Assembly: GCA_005116955.1 (NCBI GenBank)
Contig: SWDI01000004.1
Coordinates: forward strand, 30,834-94,833
From: Nitrospira sp.
Lineage (GTDB): Bacteria; Nitrospirota; Nitrospiria; Nitrospirales; Nitrospiraceae
Length of the DNA stretch: 64,000 bases
Direction of reading: 5' to 3'
Shown one piece after another: positions 53,629 to 62,587 of this stretch. Both the position numbers and the translations under genes were made by a program. The notes under the pieces are model-generated. The model ran no database searches and had not been told where the DNA came from. It saw only the letters and a program-made list of their open reading frames with translations. Within the stretch, counting starts at the first letter, position 1; each line of letters starts with the position of its first letter.

Positions 53629-54789
53629 ATGAAGTCGATTATCATCTTGGGATCAACCGGATCGATCGGAACCAATACCCTCGATATCGTTCAACGGTTT
53701 CCCGATGAGTTCCGCGTCGTCGGCCTGACGGCCGGCAACAATATCGACAAGCTTGAAGCCCAGATTCGCCAGTTCGCACCCATCGCCGTGGCGGTCTCTA
53801 CGGAATCCTCTGCAGCATTGCTCAGAAACCGGTGCGCCGATCTTCCGGTTGAGGTCATGGCCCGCGAAGAAGGCATTACACAGGTCGCAGCGGGGCTTGA
53901 TGCCGAATTGGTCATTTCTGCCATCGTGGGAGCAGCCGGACTCGTACCGACCCTGTCCGCCATCCGTAGCGGGAAACACATTGCCTTGGCCAATAAAGAA
54001 CCGATGGTGATGGCCGGCAAGCTGATGCAGGATGAGGCTCGGAAACATAGGGTCAGGATTTTTCCAGTCGATAGCGAACATAGTGCCATTTTCCAGTCAT
54101 TGGAAGGGCATCGGATTGAAGACGTCCGCCGATTGATCCTCACGGCATCCGGTGGAGCCCTCTGGACGATGACCCAGGAAGAGCTTCTGAGTGTGACACC
54201 GGAACGAGCCCTGCAGCATCCCAACTGGAAGATGGGATCCAAGATCACCATCGACTCGGCAACCTTGATGAATAAAGGATTGGAAGTGGTGGAAGCCCGC
54301 TGGCTGTTCGATATTTCCGAGTCCAATATCGATGTCCTAATTCATCGAGAAAGTATCATTCACTCGCTGGTAGAATATAAAGATCGATCCATGATTGCCC
54401 AACTGGGTCTCCCGGATATGCGAACTCCTATCTCGTACGCGATGCGATATCCCGCCAGAATGGCGCTCGATCTCCCCTCACTGGATTTGACGGAAATCGG
54501 ACGATTAAACTTTTGCAAACCCGACCATGATCGTTTTCCGTGCCTCAATCTCGGGTACGAATCGCTTCGGATCGGCGGGACCATGCCTGCCGCGATGAAT
54601 GCGGCCAACGAAATCGCCGTCGATGCATTCCTCAACCATGGCCTTCGCTTCAGTGAGATCCCGCAGGTCATTCGCAGTACAATGGAGGCGCATGCGCATC
54701 AGGAGATTACCTGCCTTGATGATGCGCTGGAAGCGGATCGATGGGCTCGAGAAAAGGCTGAATCGTTGGTGCATGCGTTACCTCGCTAA
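53629..54789 (+). CDS. dxr: 1-deoxy-D-xylulose 5-phosphate reductoisomerase
   Basis: 386 residues. NADPH site IIILGSTGSIGTNTLDIV; metal/substrate motifs DSEHSAIFQ and ASGGAL; SATLMNKGLEVVEARWLF; and the catalytic-loop HRESIIHSLVEYKD. Commits the MEP pathway to isoprenoids, feeding UppS and HpnD in the same window. Strong ribosome site (GGAGAGGAGAGG). Confidence 0.97.
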   Translation: MKSIIILGSTGSIGTNTLDIVQRFPDEFRVVGLTAGNNIDKLEAQIRQFAPIAVAVSTESSAALLRNRCADLPVEVMAREEGITQVAAGLDAELVISAIVGAAGLVPTLSAIRSGKHIALANKEPMVMAGKLMQDEARKHRVRIFPVDSEHSAIFQSLEGHRIEDVRRLILTASGGALWTMTQEELLSVTPERALQHPNWKMGSKITIDSATLMNKGLEVVEARWLFDISESNIDVLIHRESIIHSLVEYKDRSMIAQLGLPDMRTPISYAMRYPARMALDLPSLDLTEIGRLNFCKPDHDRFPCLNLGYESLRIGGTMPAAMNAANEIAVDAFLNHGLRFSEIPQVIRSTMEAHAHQEITCLDDALEADRWAREKAESLVHALPR

Positions 54790-54852
54790 CGATCGTTTGC
54801 ATTTCACGCAGCGAATGTTAGAGTAGAAGATCACACTCGATAGGGAGTTCCG

Positions 54853-56244
54853 ATGACGTTCGCTCTTACCTGGTCCCCCGATACATTGTGGCTGCTCCTT
54901 CAGAAGGCCTGGTGGTTCCTTGTGGTCCTTGGCGTGCTCGTCGCCTTCCATGAGCTCGGCCATTTCCTCGCCGCTCGATGGGTCGGAGTGAAAGTCCTCA
55001 AGTTTTCCATCGGCTTCGGCCCGAAGTTATTCGGCCGCCAGGTCGGCGAAACCGAATATCTCGTCTCCGCCGTCCCGCTCGGTGGGTACGTCAAGTTGTT
55101 TGGCGAGGATGAGACGGAGGCCACAACACCTGAGGACCGGCGGCGATCGTTTTCGCATCAGGGCTTGTGGGGAAAGGTTCTTATCGTCGCGGCTGGCCCT
55201 GGGTTTAATTTCATTCTGGCCTACTTGATCTTCGCCGGATGGCTGTCCACTGGGGCACCACTGTTTGTCCCAACGTTTCACGATCTGAGTGCTGATGTCG
55301 AGGCTCTGGCTCCCGGCTCTCCCGCATCAATGGCAGGGATGGAAGTTGGAGACCGCATCGTCAAGATGAACGGCAAAGAGATCTCGACCAAAACGGAGTT
55401 ACTGGACCTCGTCTCCAAGAGCAAGGGCCAGCCTGTTTTACTCGAAGTCCGACGAGACGATCAGCTAAAAACACTGACAGCCACTCCTATTCTAATCACT
55501 GGAGATGGGGCCAGCAGCAACGAACCGCTGTATACGATCGGCGTTGAAGAAACGCCTCCTCTCGTCACCTCGGTTATGCCCGGATTGCCCGCCTCCCTGG
55601 CCGGATTTAAGCCAGGCGATCGAGTCGTCGCGATCGATGGCCAAGCTATCTACACCTGGGCACAGATGACCACTCAGGTACGGGAGCACCCGCAGAAGTC
55701 ACTGAAACTCGACGTCCTCCGCGACGGAATACGGACCACGCTGACCGTCACGCCAACCGGTGAAAAAGTGACGATGAACGGACAGACGCTCGAAGTCGGA
55801 AAGATCGGCATCGCGGGACCTGGCCGTTCATTGATGCGCTCCGACAACGCAGCAGCCGCTGTTTATCAAGGACTCGAAGCTACGTGGGGATGGACTGAAT
55901 TAACTGCGGTCGGCCTCTATAAAATGATCGTGGGGGATATTTCGAGCAAGAATATCGGTGGACCGCTGACGATCGCCAATATTTCCGGTGAAGCGGCCTC
56001 CCAGGGCGCCTCTAGTGTCGTGTTCCTGATCGCCATCTTGAGCATCAACCTCGGGGTCCTCAATTTGCTGCCGATCCCGATCCTCGACGGCGGCCACTTG
56101 CTCTTTTTCCTGATTGAGGGCATTCTGCGCAAGCCACTCGCAGAACGGCAACGAGAGGTTGCCCAGCAGGTCGGGTTAGTTCTGTTGGTTGGCGTCATGA
56201 TCTTTGCCTTCTGGAACGACCTGGAACGCATCTTCTCCCACTAA
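54853..56244 (+). CDS. rseP: RseP-type site-2 protease
   Basis: 463 residues; intramembrane zinc protease. The HExxH motif is VAFHELGHFLAARWVG in the first helix, two PDZ domains lie at about 115-310 (VEALAPGSPASMAGMEVGD and VTSVMPGLPASLAGFKPGD), and the C-terminal motif LNLLPIPILDGGHL supplies the third ligand region. It cleaves anti-sigma factors and signal-peptide remnants in the envelope-stress pathway. Ribosome site TAGGGAG six bases upstream. Confidence 0.96.
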   Translation: MTFALTWSPDTLWLLLQKAWWFLVVLGVLVAFHELGHFLAARWVGVKVLKFSIGFGPKLFGRQVGETEYLVSAVPLGGYVKLFGEDETEATTPEDRRRSFSHQGLWGKVLIVAAGPGFNFILAYLIFAGWLSTGAPLFVPTFHDLSADVEALAPGSPASMAGMEVGDRIVKMNGKEISTKTELLDLVSKSKGQPVLLEVRRDDQLKTLTATPILITGDGASSNEPLYTIGVEETPPLVTSVMPGLPASLAGFKPGDRVVAIDGQAIYTWAQMTTQVREHPQKSLKLDVLRDGIRTTLTVTPTGEKVTMNGQTLEVGKIGIAGPGRSLMRSDNAAAAVYQGLEATWGWTELTAVGLYKMIVGDISSKNIGGPLTIANISGEAASQGASSVVFLIAILSINLGVLNLLPIPILDGGHLLFFLIEGILRKPLAERQREVAQQVGLVLLVGVMIFAFWNDLERIFSH

Positions 56245-56251
56245 CCTTCTC

Positions 56252-57970
56252 ATGAAAACATCCCAGTTACTCATCCCCACACTACGGGACGATCCCGGCG
56301 AAGCGGAAACCGTCAGCCACCGATTGATGCTGCGTGCCGGGCTGATCCGAAAGGTGGCAGCTGGCATCTATACCTATCTTCCACTTGGTCTCCGTGTCAT
56401 CCGCAAAATTGAGCAGATCATTCGAGAGGAGATGAACCGATCCGGTGCACAAGAACTGCTGATGCCGATCGCCTCCCCTGCTGAACTCTGGAAAGAAACA
56501 GCCCGATGGGACTACTACGGGAAGGAACTACTTCGATTCAAGGATCGTCACGAACGAGACTTTTGCCTAGGCCCGACGCACGAAGAAGTCATTACCGATC
56601 TCTTCAGGCGAGAAGTGCGATCCTACCGACAACTCCCGCTCAATTTTTACCAGATCCAAACCAAATTTCGTGATGAGATCCGCCCGCGATTTGGGCTCAT
56701 GCGAGGGCGGGAATTCATCATGAAGGATGCCTATAGTTTCGACATCGATGAGGCTGGCGCTCAGGTCAGCTATCAGAAGATGTACGACGCCTACACCCGA
56801 ATCTTCACACGATGCGGCCTCACCTTCCGGGCGGTGGAAGCCGACACAGGTCTCATCGGTGGGGATGTCTCACACGAGTTCATGGTGCTGGCCGATACCG
56901 GCGAAGCGATGGTGGCATATAGCGACCAGGGTTCTTACGCCGCCAATCTTGAACGGGCGGAAGTACTTCCTCCATCTGATATCGACACCACCCCCCTTCT
57001 CCCCCTAACGCCGATCGATACGCCACAGCGCCGGACAGTGGAAGAGGTCACAGCCTTTCTGCAGATTACACCCCGTCAACTCGTGAAGACACTGCTGTAC
57101 CGCGCAGGCACCGAAACCGTCGCCGTGCTGATCCGGGGAGATCATGAAGTGAACGAAGTCAAATTAGCGCGTTTGCTCAAGGTGACTGATGTGACGTTGG
57201 CCGACCCCGTGAGGGTTCAACAGGTCACAGGCGCTCCTCCAGGATTCGCCGGACCAGTCGGCCTGCAGCACGCACGAATCCTGGCGGATCACGCCATTCA
57301 GGGAATGACCAATGTCGTCATCGGTGCCAATAAAGCCGATACGCACTATCAAAATGCCAATCTCAACCGTGATTTCACTGCTGAACAATTTGCCGACCTT
57401 CGCAATGCGCAAGCCGGCGACCCGGCTCCCCGAGGACCAGGTGCGCTAATACTTGCCAAGGGCATCGAAGTTGGACAGGTATTCTTACTCGGTACCAAGT
57501 ATAGCCAGAAAATGAATGCCACCATCCTCGACGATCAGGGCAAGGAGCGCCTGGCTGTTATGGGTTGTTACGGCATTGGCGTCGGTCGGACAGCCGCTGC
57601 AGCGATCGAGCAAAACCACGATGAGAAGGGCATCATCTGGCCGGTTCCTATCGCGCCATTCCATGTCCACCTCCTGACGGTCAGCCAATCAGAAAAGACG
57701 ACCGACACCGCTGCACGTCTCTATGCTGATTTGATAGCGGCAGGCATTGAGGTCTTATGGGACGACCGTACCGATCGCGCCGGTGTTAAATTCAATGACG
57801 CGGATCTGATCGGCGCCCCATTCCAACTCGTCATCGGCGACAAAGGCCTCGCGGACGGCGTTGTGGAAGTCAAGATTCGACGAACCGGGATCAAATCCCG
57901 CATCGCACCCAGTGAGCTTGTCGCCCACCTCAAGCAACTTTCTTTTGAAGCCCATCCATCCGCGGGCTGA
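56252..57970 (+). CDS. proS: Prolyl-tRNA synthetase (bacterial type with editing domain)
   Basis: 572 residues from ATG 56252, seven bases after rseP; the longer frame starts inside rseP and is rejected. N-terminus PTLRDDPGEAETVSHRLM, class II motif 1 region LPLGLRVIRKIEQIIREEM, motif 2 FRDEIRPRFGLMRGREF, an inserted editing domain (about 225-400, with GANKADTHYQN), motif 3 GIGVGRTAAAAIEQ and a C-terminal anticodon domain (WDDRTDRAGVKFNDADLIG). Last gene of the uppS-cdsA-dxr-rseP-proS block. Confidence 0.96.
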   Translation: MKTSQLLIPTLRDDPGEAETVSHRLMLRAGLIRKVAAGIYTYLPLGLRVIRKIEQIIREEMNRSGAQELLMPIASPAELWKETARWDYYGKELLRFKDRHERDFCLGPTHEEVITDLFRREVRSYRQLPLNFYQIQTKFRDEIRPRFGLMRGREFIMKDAYSFDIDEAGAQVSYQKMYDAYTRIFTRCGLTFRAVEADTGLIGGDVSHEFMVLADTGEAMVAYSDQGSYAANLERAEVLPPSDIDTTPLLPLTPIDTPQRRTVEEVTAFLQITPRQLVKTLLYRAGTETVAVLIRGDHEVNEVKLARLLKVTDVTLADPVRVQQVTGAPPGFAGPVGLQHARILADHAIQGMTNVVIGANKADTHYQNANLNRDFTAEQFADLRNAQAGDPAPRGPGALILAKGIEVGQVFLLGTKYSQKMNATILDDQGKERLAVMGCYGIGVGRTAAAAIEQNHDEKGIIWPVPIAPFHVHLLTVSQSEKTTDTAARLYADLIAAGIEVLWDDRTDRAGVKFNDADLIGAPFQLVIGDKGLADGVVEVKIRRTGIKSRIAPSELVAHLKQLSFEAHPSAG

Positions 57971-58065
57971 CCTCTCGCTTAGCTCCAGAGCTGAATCCCT
58001 CGTGTTTTTCAGGAATGCACCGACAGAAAATGCCTTTCCCTTGCCTTCCCGACCTGTTCGTTTAG

Positions 58066-58086
58066 ACTGAGACTCGACGTCTCAGT
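58066..58086. terminator. Hairpin after proS, possible terminator
   Basis: ACTGAGAC (58066-58073) pairs with GTCTCAGT (58079-58086) across a five-base loop, about 95 bases after the proS stop and before the GspE-like gene. No clear T-run. Confidence 0.4.
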
Positions 58087-58176
58087 TCAGAACCTTTGAT
58101 AACCAGGCATCTAATAATCCAGCGCATAACCTGACCTGACTGATTCACGTCTCATCCACAAGGAAAGCGCAGCCGG

Positions 58177-60498
58177 ATGCAAGCCAAGCCGATGACTCAG
58201 AATCCTCAAGAATTGCAGCACAAGGCCGAGCATGCCGAACATGTTAACCGTATTACCACCCAGATTCATGCGGCCAGCAACCTTGATCAAATCCTTCTGG
58301 ACTTGCATAAAGACATCTTAAGTTTGTTCGACGCAGAGGATTTGACTCTTTTCGCATTCGACACGGAGAAGAAGGAAATCTTCTCCAAAGTTCCTCACAT
58401 CGACGGTGTGGACGAAGTCCGCATCCCCATCACTGAACAAAGTCTCGCTGGGTTCTGTGCCAAGTATCTTCGCCCTGTTAACATTGCCGACGCGTACAAC
58501 ATCCCAGAACTCCAAGGCATTCATCCGTCCCTGCTCCACGATACATCCTATGATAAACGAACCGGATTCAGGACCAAGCAGGTCCTGACGTATCCGATCG
58601 TGGCCGACAATAAATACTTAATGGGGGTGCTGCAACTCCTCAATAAGAAAAGCGGCAGTCGATTTACTCGAAAAGATGAAGAGGTCGTTGATGAGATTGC
58701 GAAAGCGCTCGGCATCGCCTTCTTCAACCTCCGTCAAACCTCAAAAAAGAACCCCACGAAGTTCGATCTCTTAGTCAACAACAAGCGCATCACACAAAAT
58801 GAACTCGACCAGGCCATGGCTGACTCGCGGAAAGGGATGAGCGATCTAGAGAGTCTTCTCATCGAAAAACACAAGATTCCAAAACTCGAAATTGGTAAAT
58901 CGCTCGCCCAGTTCCATAAATGTCCATACATCGAGTACAGCGAACGTACCATCGTCGACGTGGAATTACTGAAGAACCTCAATGTCGACTATCTCAAAAA
59001 AAACCACTGGATGCCGCTCAAGCGAGATCGTACGGCAATCGAAATTCTGACCGACGATCCAGGAGATCTTGATCGCGTTCAAGATATCAAGCGGACCTTC
59101 CCCGGTCTTAACATTCGATTCGCCGTCAGTCTTCGCCGGGACATCGCTCAATTTCTGAGTTCCGCGACTGGACAAAGTGACGGTGGTGGCAATGGACGCA
59201 AACTCGACGAAAATGTGTCGGACATTCTCGGCGAACTAGTGACTGAGGCGCAGGCCGAAGCAACTGAAGAATCCGCGGGTGGCGGACTCGACGAAAACGA
59301 CAGCGCAATCGTCCGCCTGGCCAACCAAATTATCGCCGATGCCTACCGGCAGAGTGCGTCAGACATTCATATCGAACCGTACGGGGAAAAACGTGAAACG
59401 TTGGTCCGTTTCCGAGTCGATGGAGAATGCTTCGAGTACATGAAGATTCCGCAGAGTTACCGCCGTGCAATCGTCTCCCGCCTCAAGATTATGGCCAGCC
59501 TGGATATTGCCGAGCGCCGCAAACCTCAGGACGGAAAGATCAAATTCAAACTTTCAGAGACAAAAGAAATCGAACTCCGCGTTGCGACCCTCCCCACCGC
59601 CGGATACAACGAAGACGTGGTCATGCGTATCCTCGCAGCGAGCGAACCACTGCCTCTCGACAAAATGGGGTTCTCGGAACGGAACCTCAAAATGCTGAAA
59701 GAGATTTCAGAAAAGCCTTATGGCATCATTCTCTGCGTCGGCCCGACGGGCTCTGGAAAGACAACCACGCTGCACTCAGTCCTGGGCAACATTAACACCC
59801 CGGACATCAAGATATGGACCGCCGAAGACCCGGTCGAAATCACACAGTATGGCCTGCGCCAAGTGCAGGTACAGCCGAAGATTGGCCTCACCTTTGCCAC
59901 TGCTATGCGCGCATTTCTCCGCGCTGACCCCGATGTCATCATGGTAGGAGAAATGCGGGATAAAGAGACGGCCGACACCGGCATCGAAGCGTCGCTCACC
60001 GGCCATCTCGTGATGAGCACCCTGCATACCAACAGCGCCGTCGAAACGGTTACTCGCCTGCTCGATATGGGGTGCGATCCATTCAGCTTTGCCGATGCCA
60101 TGCTGGGTGTGCTGGCGCAACGGTTGGCTCGCCGAATCTGCAAGGAATGTAAGGAACAATACATCGGAAGCAAAGAGGAGTACGAAGAACTCCGATTGGG
60201 TTACGGGGCTGAGCATTGGGACAAGCTCGGTATCAAGCAAGATAATACATTCCGCCTTTCCCGTGGGAAGGGCTGTGAAACGTGCAACCGTTCAGGCTTT
60301 AAGGGACGGGTCGCCTTGCACGAACTCTTGCTGGGCACAGACAACATGAAGCGAATGATCCAGCAAAAATCACGCACCGAAGACATGCTCAAAACTGCAA
60401 TTGAAGAGGGAATGACAACGTTGGTGCAGGACGGGATTCAAAAAGTCTTACAAGGCCTTACAACCAACAAAGAAGTCAAAGCGGTCGCCATCAAATAG
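58177..60498 (+). CDS. GAF-domain type II secretion/type IV pilus assembly ATPase (GspE/PilB)
   Basis: 773 residues. Order: a GAF domain (about 25-185), a MshE/GspE N-terminal domain (about 195-330, with ITQNELDQAMADSRKG), an acidic linker, then the secretion ATPase (about 375-770): Walker A VGPTGSGKTTTLHS, Asp box TAEDPVEITQYGLRQVQV, Walker B DPDVIMVGEMRDKETADTG, His box TGHLVMSTLHTNSA. A tetracysteine zinc motif of GspE (CKECKEQ, later CETCN) is present. Powers pseudopilus or pilus assembly from the cytoplasm. The added GAF domain suggests a small-ligand input. No other pilus genes are adjacent. Confidence 0.9.
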   Translation: MQAKPMTQNPQELQHKAEHAEHVNRITTQIHAASNLDQILLDLHKDILSLFDAEDLTLFAFDTEKKEIFSKVPHIDGVDEVRIPITEQSLAGFCAKYLRPVNIADAYNIPELQGIHPSLLHDTSYDKRTGFRTKQVLTYPIVADNKYLMGVLQLLNKKSGSRFTRKDEEVVDEIAKALGIAFFNLRQTSKKNPTKFDLLVNNKRITQNELDQAMADSRKGMSDLESLLIEKHKIPKLEIGKSLAQFHKCPYIEYSERTIVDVELLKNLNVDYLKKNHWMPLKRDRTAIEILTDDPGDLDRVQDIKRTFPGLNIRFAVSLRRDIAQFLSSATGQSDGGGNGRKLDENVSDILGELVTEAQAEATEESAGGGLDENDSAIVRLANQIIADAYRQSASDIHIEPYGEKRETLVRFRVDGECFEYMKIPQSYRRAIVSRLKIMASLDIAERRKPQDGKIKFKLSETKEIELRVATLPTAGYNEDVVMRILAASEPLPLDKMGFSERNLKMLKEISEKPYGIILCVGPTGSGKTTTLHSVLGNINTPDIKIWTAEDPVEITQYGLRQVQVQPKIGLTFATAMRAFLRADPDVIMVGEMRDKETADTGIEASLTGHLVMSTLHTNSAVETVTRLLDMGCDPFSFADAMLGVLAQRLARRICKECKEQYIGSKEEYEELRLGYGAEHWDKLGIKQDNTFRLSRGKGCETCNRSGFKGRVALHELLLGTDNMKRMIQQKSRTEDMLKTAIEEGMTTLVQDGIQKVLQGLTTNKEVKAVAIK

Positions 60499-60594
60499 GC
60501 CTTCTGACTTGATTCAATACACCCGGCTCTGGGATCAGCCCCCTTCACTCTTTCCCCACAACCATGTAAAATGTGCCGCGCAGGATCGAATACT

Positions 60595-61815
60595 ATGATA
60601 CGAATCACGTCGCTTTTCTTGGCCCCACTGCTCATTCTCACGGGATGTGAATCCACGGACCGTGTACTCACAAACGCTGAACGGGTGCTCGGGAGCCGAA
60701 CCAGCAGGACCGTGCTTGACATTGCCTCGGGCAAAGACCCCAAGCAAATCCTCAAAGAGCGCGTCGACGCCTATCAGCGAGACCCCGAAGCCGTGATCAG
60801 AGATCTACGGACGATTCAACGTGATTTCAACACCCTCATGACCGCATTGACCGGACGAGTCCGGCAAACCTGGGGCGAGAAGGAAGTGAAGGTCCCGGAA
60901 CAGAAGAAGTACGTGAAGTACACCCAGAACTATATGAGCCGAACCATCGTCGACTTCGACAATGGGACGATCGTCGTAGAAACCTTGGATGACAAAGCAC
61001 CCAAAGAGAGCTTAAAGAACGCGATTGTTACGACCATACTCACACCAGACGATCCACGCTCCGTCGATCTTTTTTCCGACAAGCCCGTCACGCTGACCAG
61101 TGACCGGCCTCCATATTTATTGGGACTGGTGCAGGATCAGCAAGGACAGTCGATCCGCACCCCGGCACAAGCAGAAGCGTTCGCAACATCAACGATCGAG
61201 GGCGCAAAGACGCGGACGCTGGACCTGAACGGAGGGACAAAGCAAGCGCTGATCGCCGAAATCAAGATGGTGGCGAACTTCTCGAACAAGCAAGCGGAAA
61301 AATACCGAGCCACCGTTACCCGATATTCGGAGCAATTCAAGATCAGCCCAAGCCTCATTTTTTCTGTTATTCGAACGGAAAGCAACTTCAACCCCTTCGC
61401 TGTTAGTTCCGCTCCCGCCTATGGGCTCATGCAGCTCGTACCGACCAGTGGCGGGCGAGATGCCTACCGAAAAGCAAAGGGAACGGATACGATTCCATCG
61501 CGTGAATATCTCTTCGATCCAGAGAACAATATCGAGTTAGGCAGTGCCTATCTCAATGTCCTGTCCTACAATCTGCTTGAAGACATCGGGAATGAGGTTT
61601 CTCGAGAATATTGCGTCATCTCGGCTTATAACACAGGCCCACGAAATGTCTTTAAGACGTTTGCGAGTGACAACAAGGCTGCCCTCAATCAAATTAATAG
61701 CCTTGAACCACCAGCAGTCTACGACCGATTACGCAACAACCTCCCCTACCAGGAAACGAGGGACTACCTCGTCAAAGTCGTCACCTTCCGGAAACAGTTC
61801 GTGGCTCTCCCCTAA
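60595..61815 (+). CDS. mltC: MltC-like membrane-bound lytic transglycosylase
   Basis: 406 residues from ATG 60595. Lipoprotein signal with lipobox LILTGC (mature Cys about 18), then the MltC N-domain (VKYTQNYMSRTIVDFDNGTIVVETL, TPDDPRSVDLFSD) and an SLT domain with catalytic Glu in VIRTESNFNPFAVS and AYGLMQLVP, and late YNTGPRNVFK. Cleaves peptidoglycan with 1,6-anhydro-MurNAc formation. Single gene. Confidence 0.93.
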   Translation: MIRITSLFLAPLLILTGCESTDRVLTNAERVLGSRTSRTVLDIASGKDPKQILKERVDAYQRDPEAVIRDLRTIQRDFNTLMTALTGRVRQTWGEKEVKVPEQKKYVKYTQNYMSRTIVDFDNGTIVVETLDDKAPKESLKNAIVTTILTPDDPRSVDLFSDKPVTLTSDRPPYLLGLVQDQQGQSIRTPAQAEAFATSTIEGAKTRTLDLNGGTKQALIAEIKMVANFSNKQAEKYRATVTRYSEQFKISPSLIFSVIRTESNFNPFAVSSAPAYGLMQLVPTSGGRDAYRKAKGTDTIPSREYLFDPENNIELGSAYLNVLSYNLLEDIGNEVSREYCVISAYNTGPRNVFKTFASDNKAALNQINSLEPPAVYDRLRNNLPYQETRDYLVKVVTFRKQFVALP

Positions 61816-61889
61816 AGGCAAATCAGTGCCAGCTGAAGGCCCATAGTACAGTTGGGGACGCTTGACACTCTCGAAATGGCCGGTGAAAG

Positions 61890-62288
61890 TCAGGCTGTCA
61901 ATACCGGCCCAGACTGGGAGAGGTGTGTAATGACGCTCTGGAGATGTTTGTTCACGGCTGGCGAGAGTCCCTCAAACTCCACACCATAGGTGTACTCTTT
62001 ACCCCACCGAACCGTCGCGGCTTCGATGACCGTTGCGGTTGTCTGATCTGGGAAGCGAAGATTCATGGCGATTCGGTCTCCTGGCGTAATCACCGCTTCC
62101 GTCATCACACGTGCCCCTTTAGTGGACACGTCAAAAATTATCCCTAACCCCTGTTCGACGGCCCCCTTTCTGATCACACCGACGCGGGCTAATGAACAAG
62201 GAAATGGAGCCGGCACTCGTACGCGGGGGTGTTTACGTAACTGTGGGGTATTCTGTCCAGTGATGGCCTTCAAATCTAGATCTTCCAT
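61890..62288 (-). CDS. PilZ-domain protein
   Basis: 132 residues from ATG 62288 (AGAGGAAAC seven bases upstream). Single PilZ domain: RKHPRVRVPAPF (the RxxxR region of cyclic di-GMP binding) and DVSTKGARVMTEAVITPGD (the D/N-x-S-x-x-G motif), then a beta-rich end RWGKEYTYGVEFEGL. Likely a cyclic di-GMP receptor, which fits the HD-GYP enzyme at 32292-33842. Confidence 0.85.
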   Translation of the reverse strand: MEDLDLKAITGQNTPQLRKHPRVRVPAPFPCSLARVGVIRKGAVEQGLGIIFDVSTKGARVMTEAVITPGDRIAMNLRFPDQTTATVIEAATVRWGKEYTYGVEFEGLSPAVNKHLQSVITHLSQSGPVLTA

Positions 62289-62326
62289 ATTGTTTCCTCT
62301 TTCACCAAGCCTGCAGCCTTGTTGCA

Positions 62327-62557
62327 TTAGGTCAACCATTTACGTGACGGCTGAGCCAGCCATTTGATGGCTAGCCCATTGACCAAACCCTTGGTCAGGC
62401 GGACCACGGCGAGTGCAATCGCGGCAGGAACAGTGTCATTGGGTAATCGAAGGGTGAGTGAGATCTGATCACCAGGCTTGATCGATGCCTCAGTGCCCAC
62501 TCGCACGCCGTGTAAAGACAAGTCCACATCCACCTCGTGAGACACAGAGTATCTCAC
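62327..62557 (-). pseudogene. PilZ-domain fragment lacking its N-terminal half
   Basis: About 76 codons; reading begins only at a GTG (62557), with a TAA a few codons further upstream. VDLSLHGVRVGTEASIKPGDQISLTLRLP is the second half of a PilZ domain (D-x-S-x-x-G motif), but the RxxxR cyclic-di-GMP-binding half is missing. It lies 38 bases upstream of the intact PilZ gene, so it may be a decayed tandem copy, or a truncated expressed protein. Confidence 0.5.
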
Positions 62558-62560
62558 GAG
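62534..62560. repeat. Perfect 9-bp inverted repeat
   Basis: CTCGTGAGA (62534-62542) and TCTCACGAG (62552-62560) with a 9-base spacer, overlapping the start of the PilZ fragment. Could be an operator or a short stem; no function shown. Confidence 0.4.
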
Positions 62561-62587
62561 GGGTTATTTGGAAACTATTTTCGAAAC

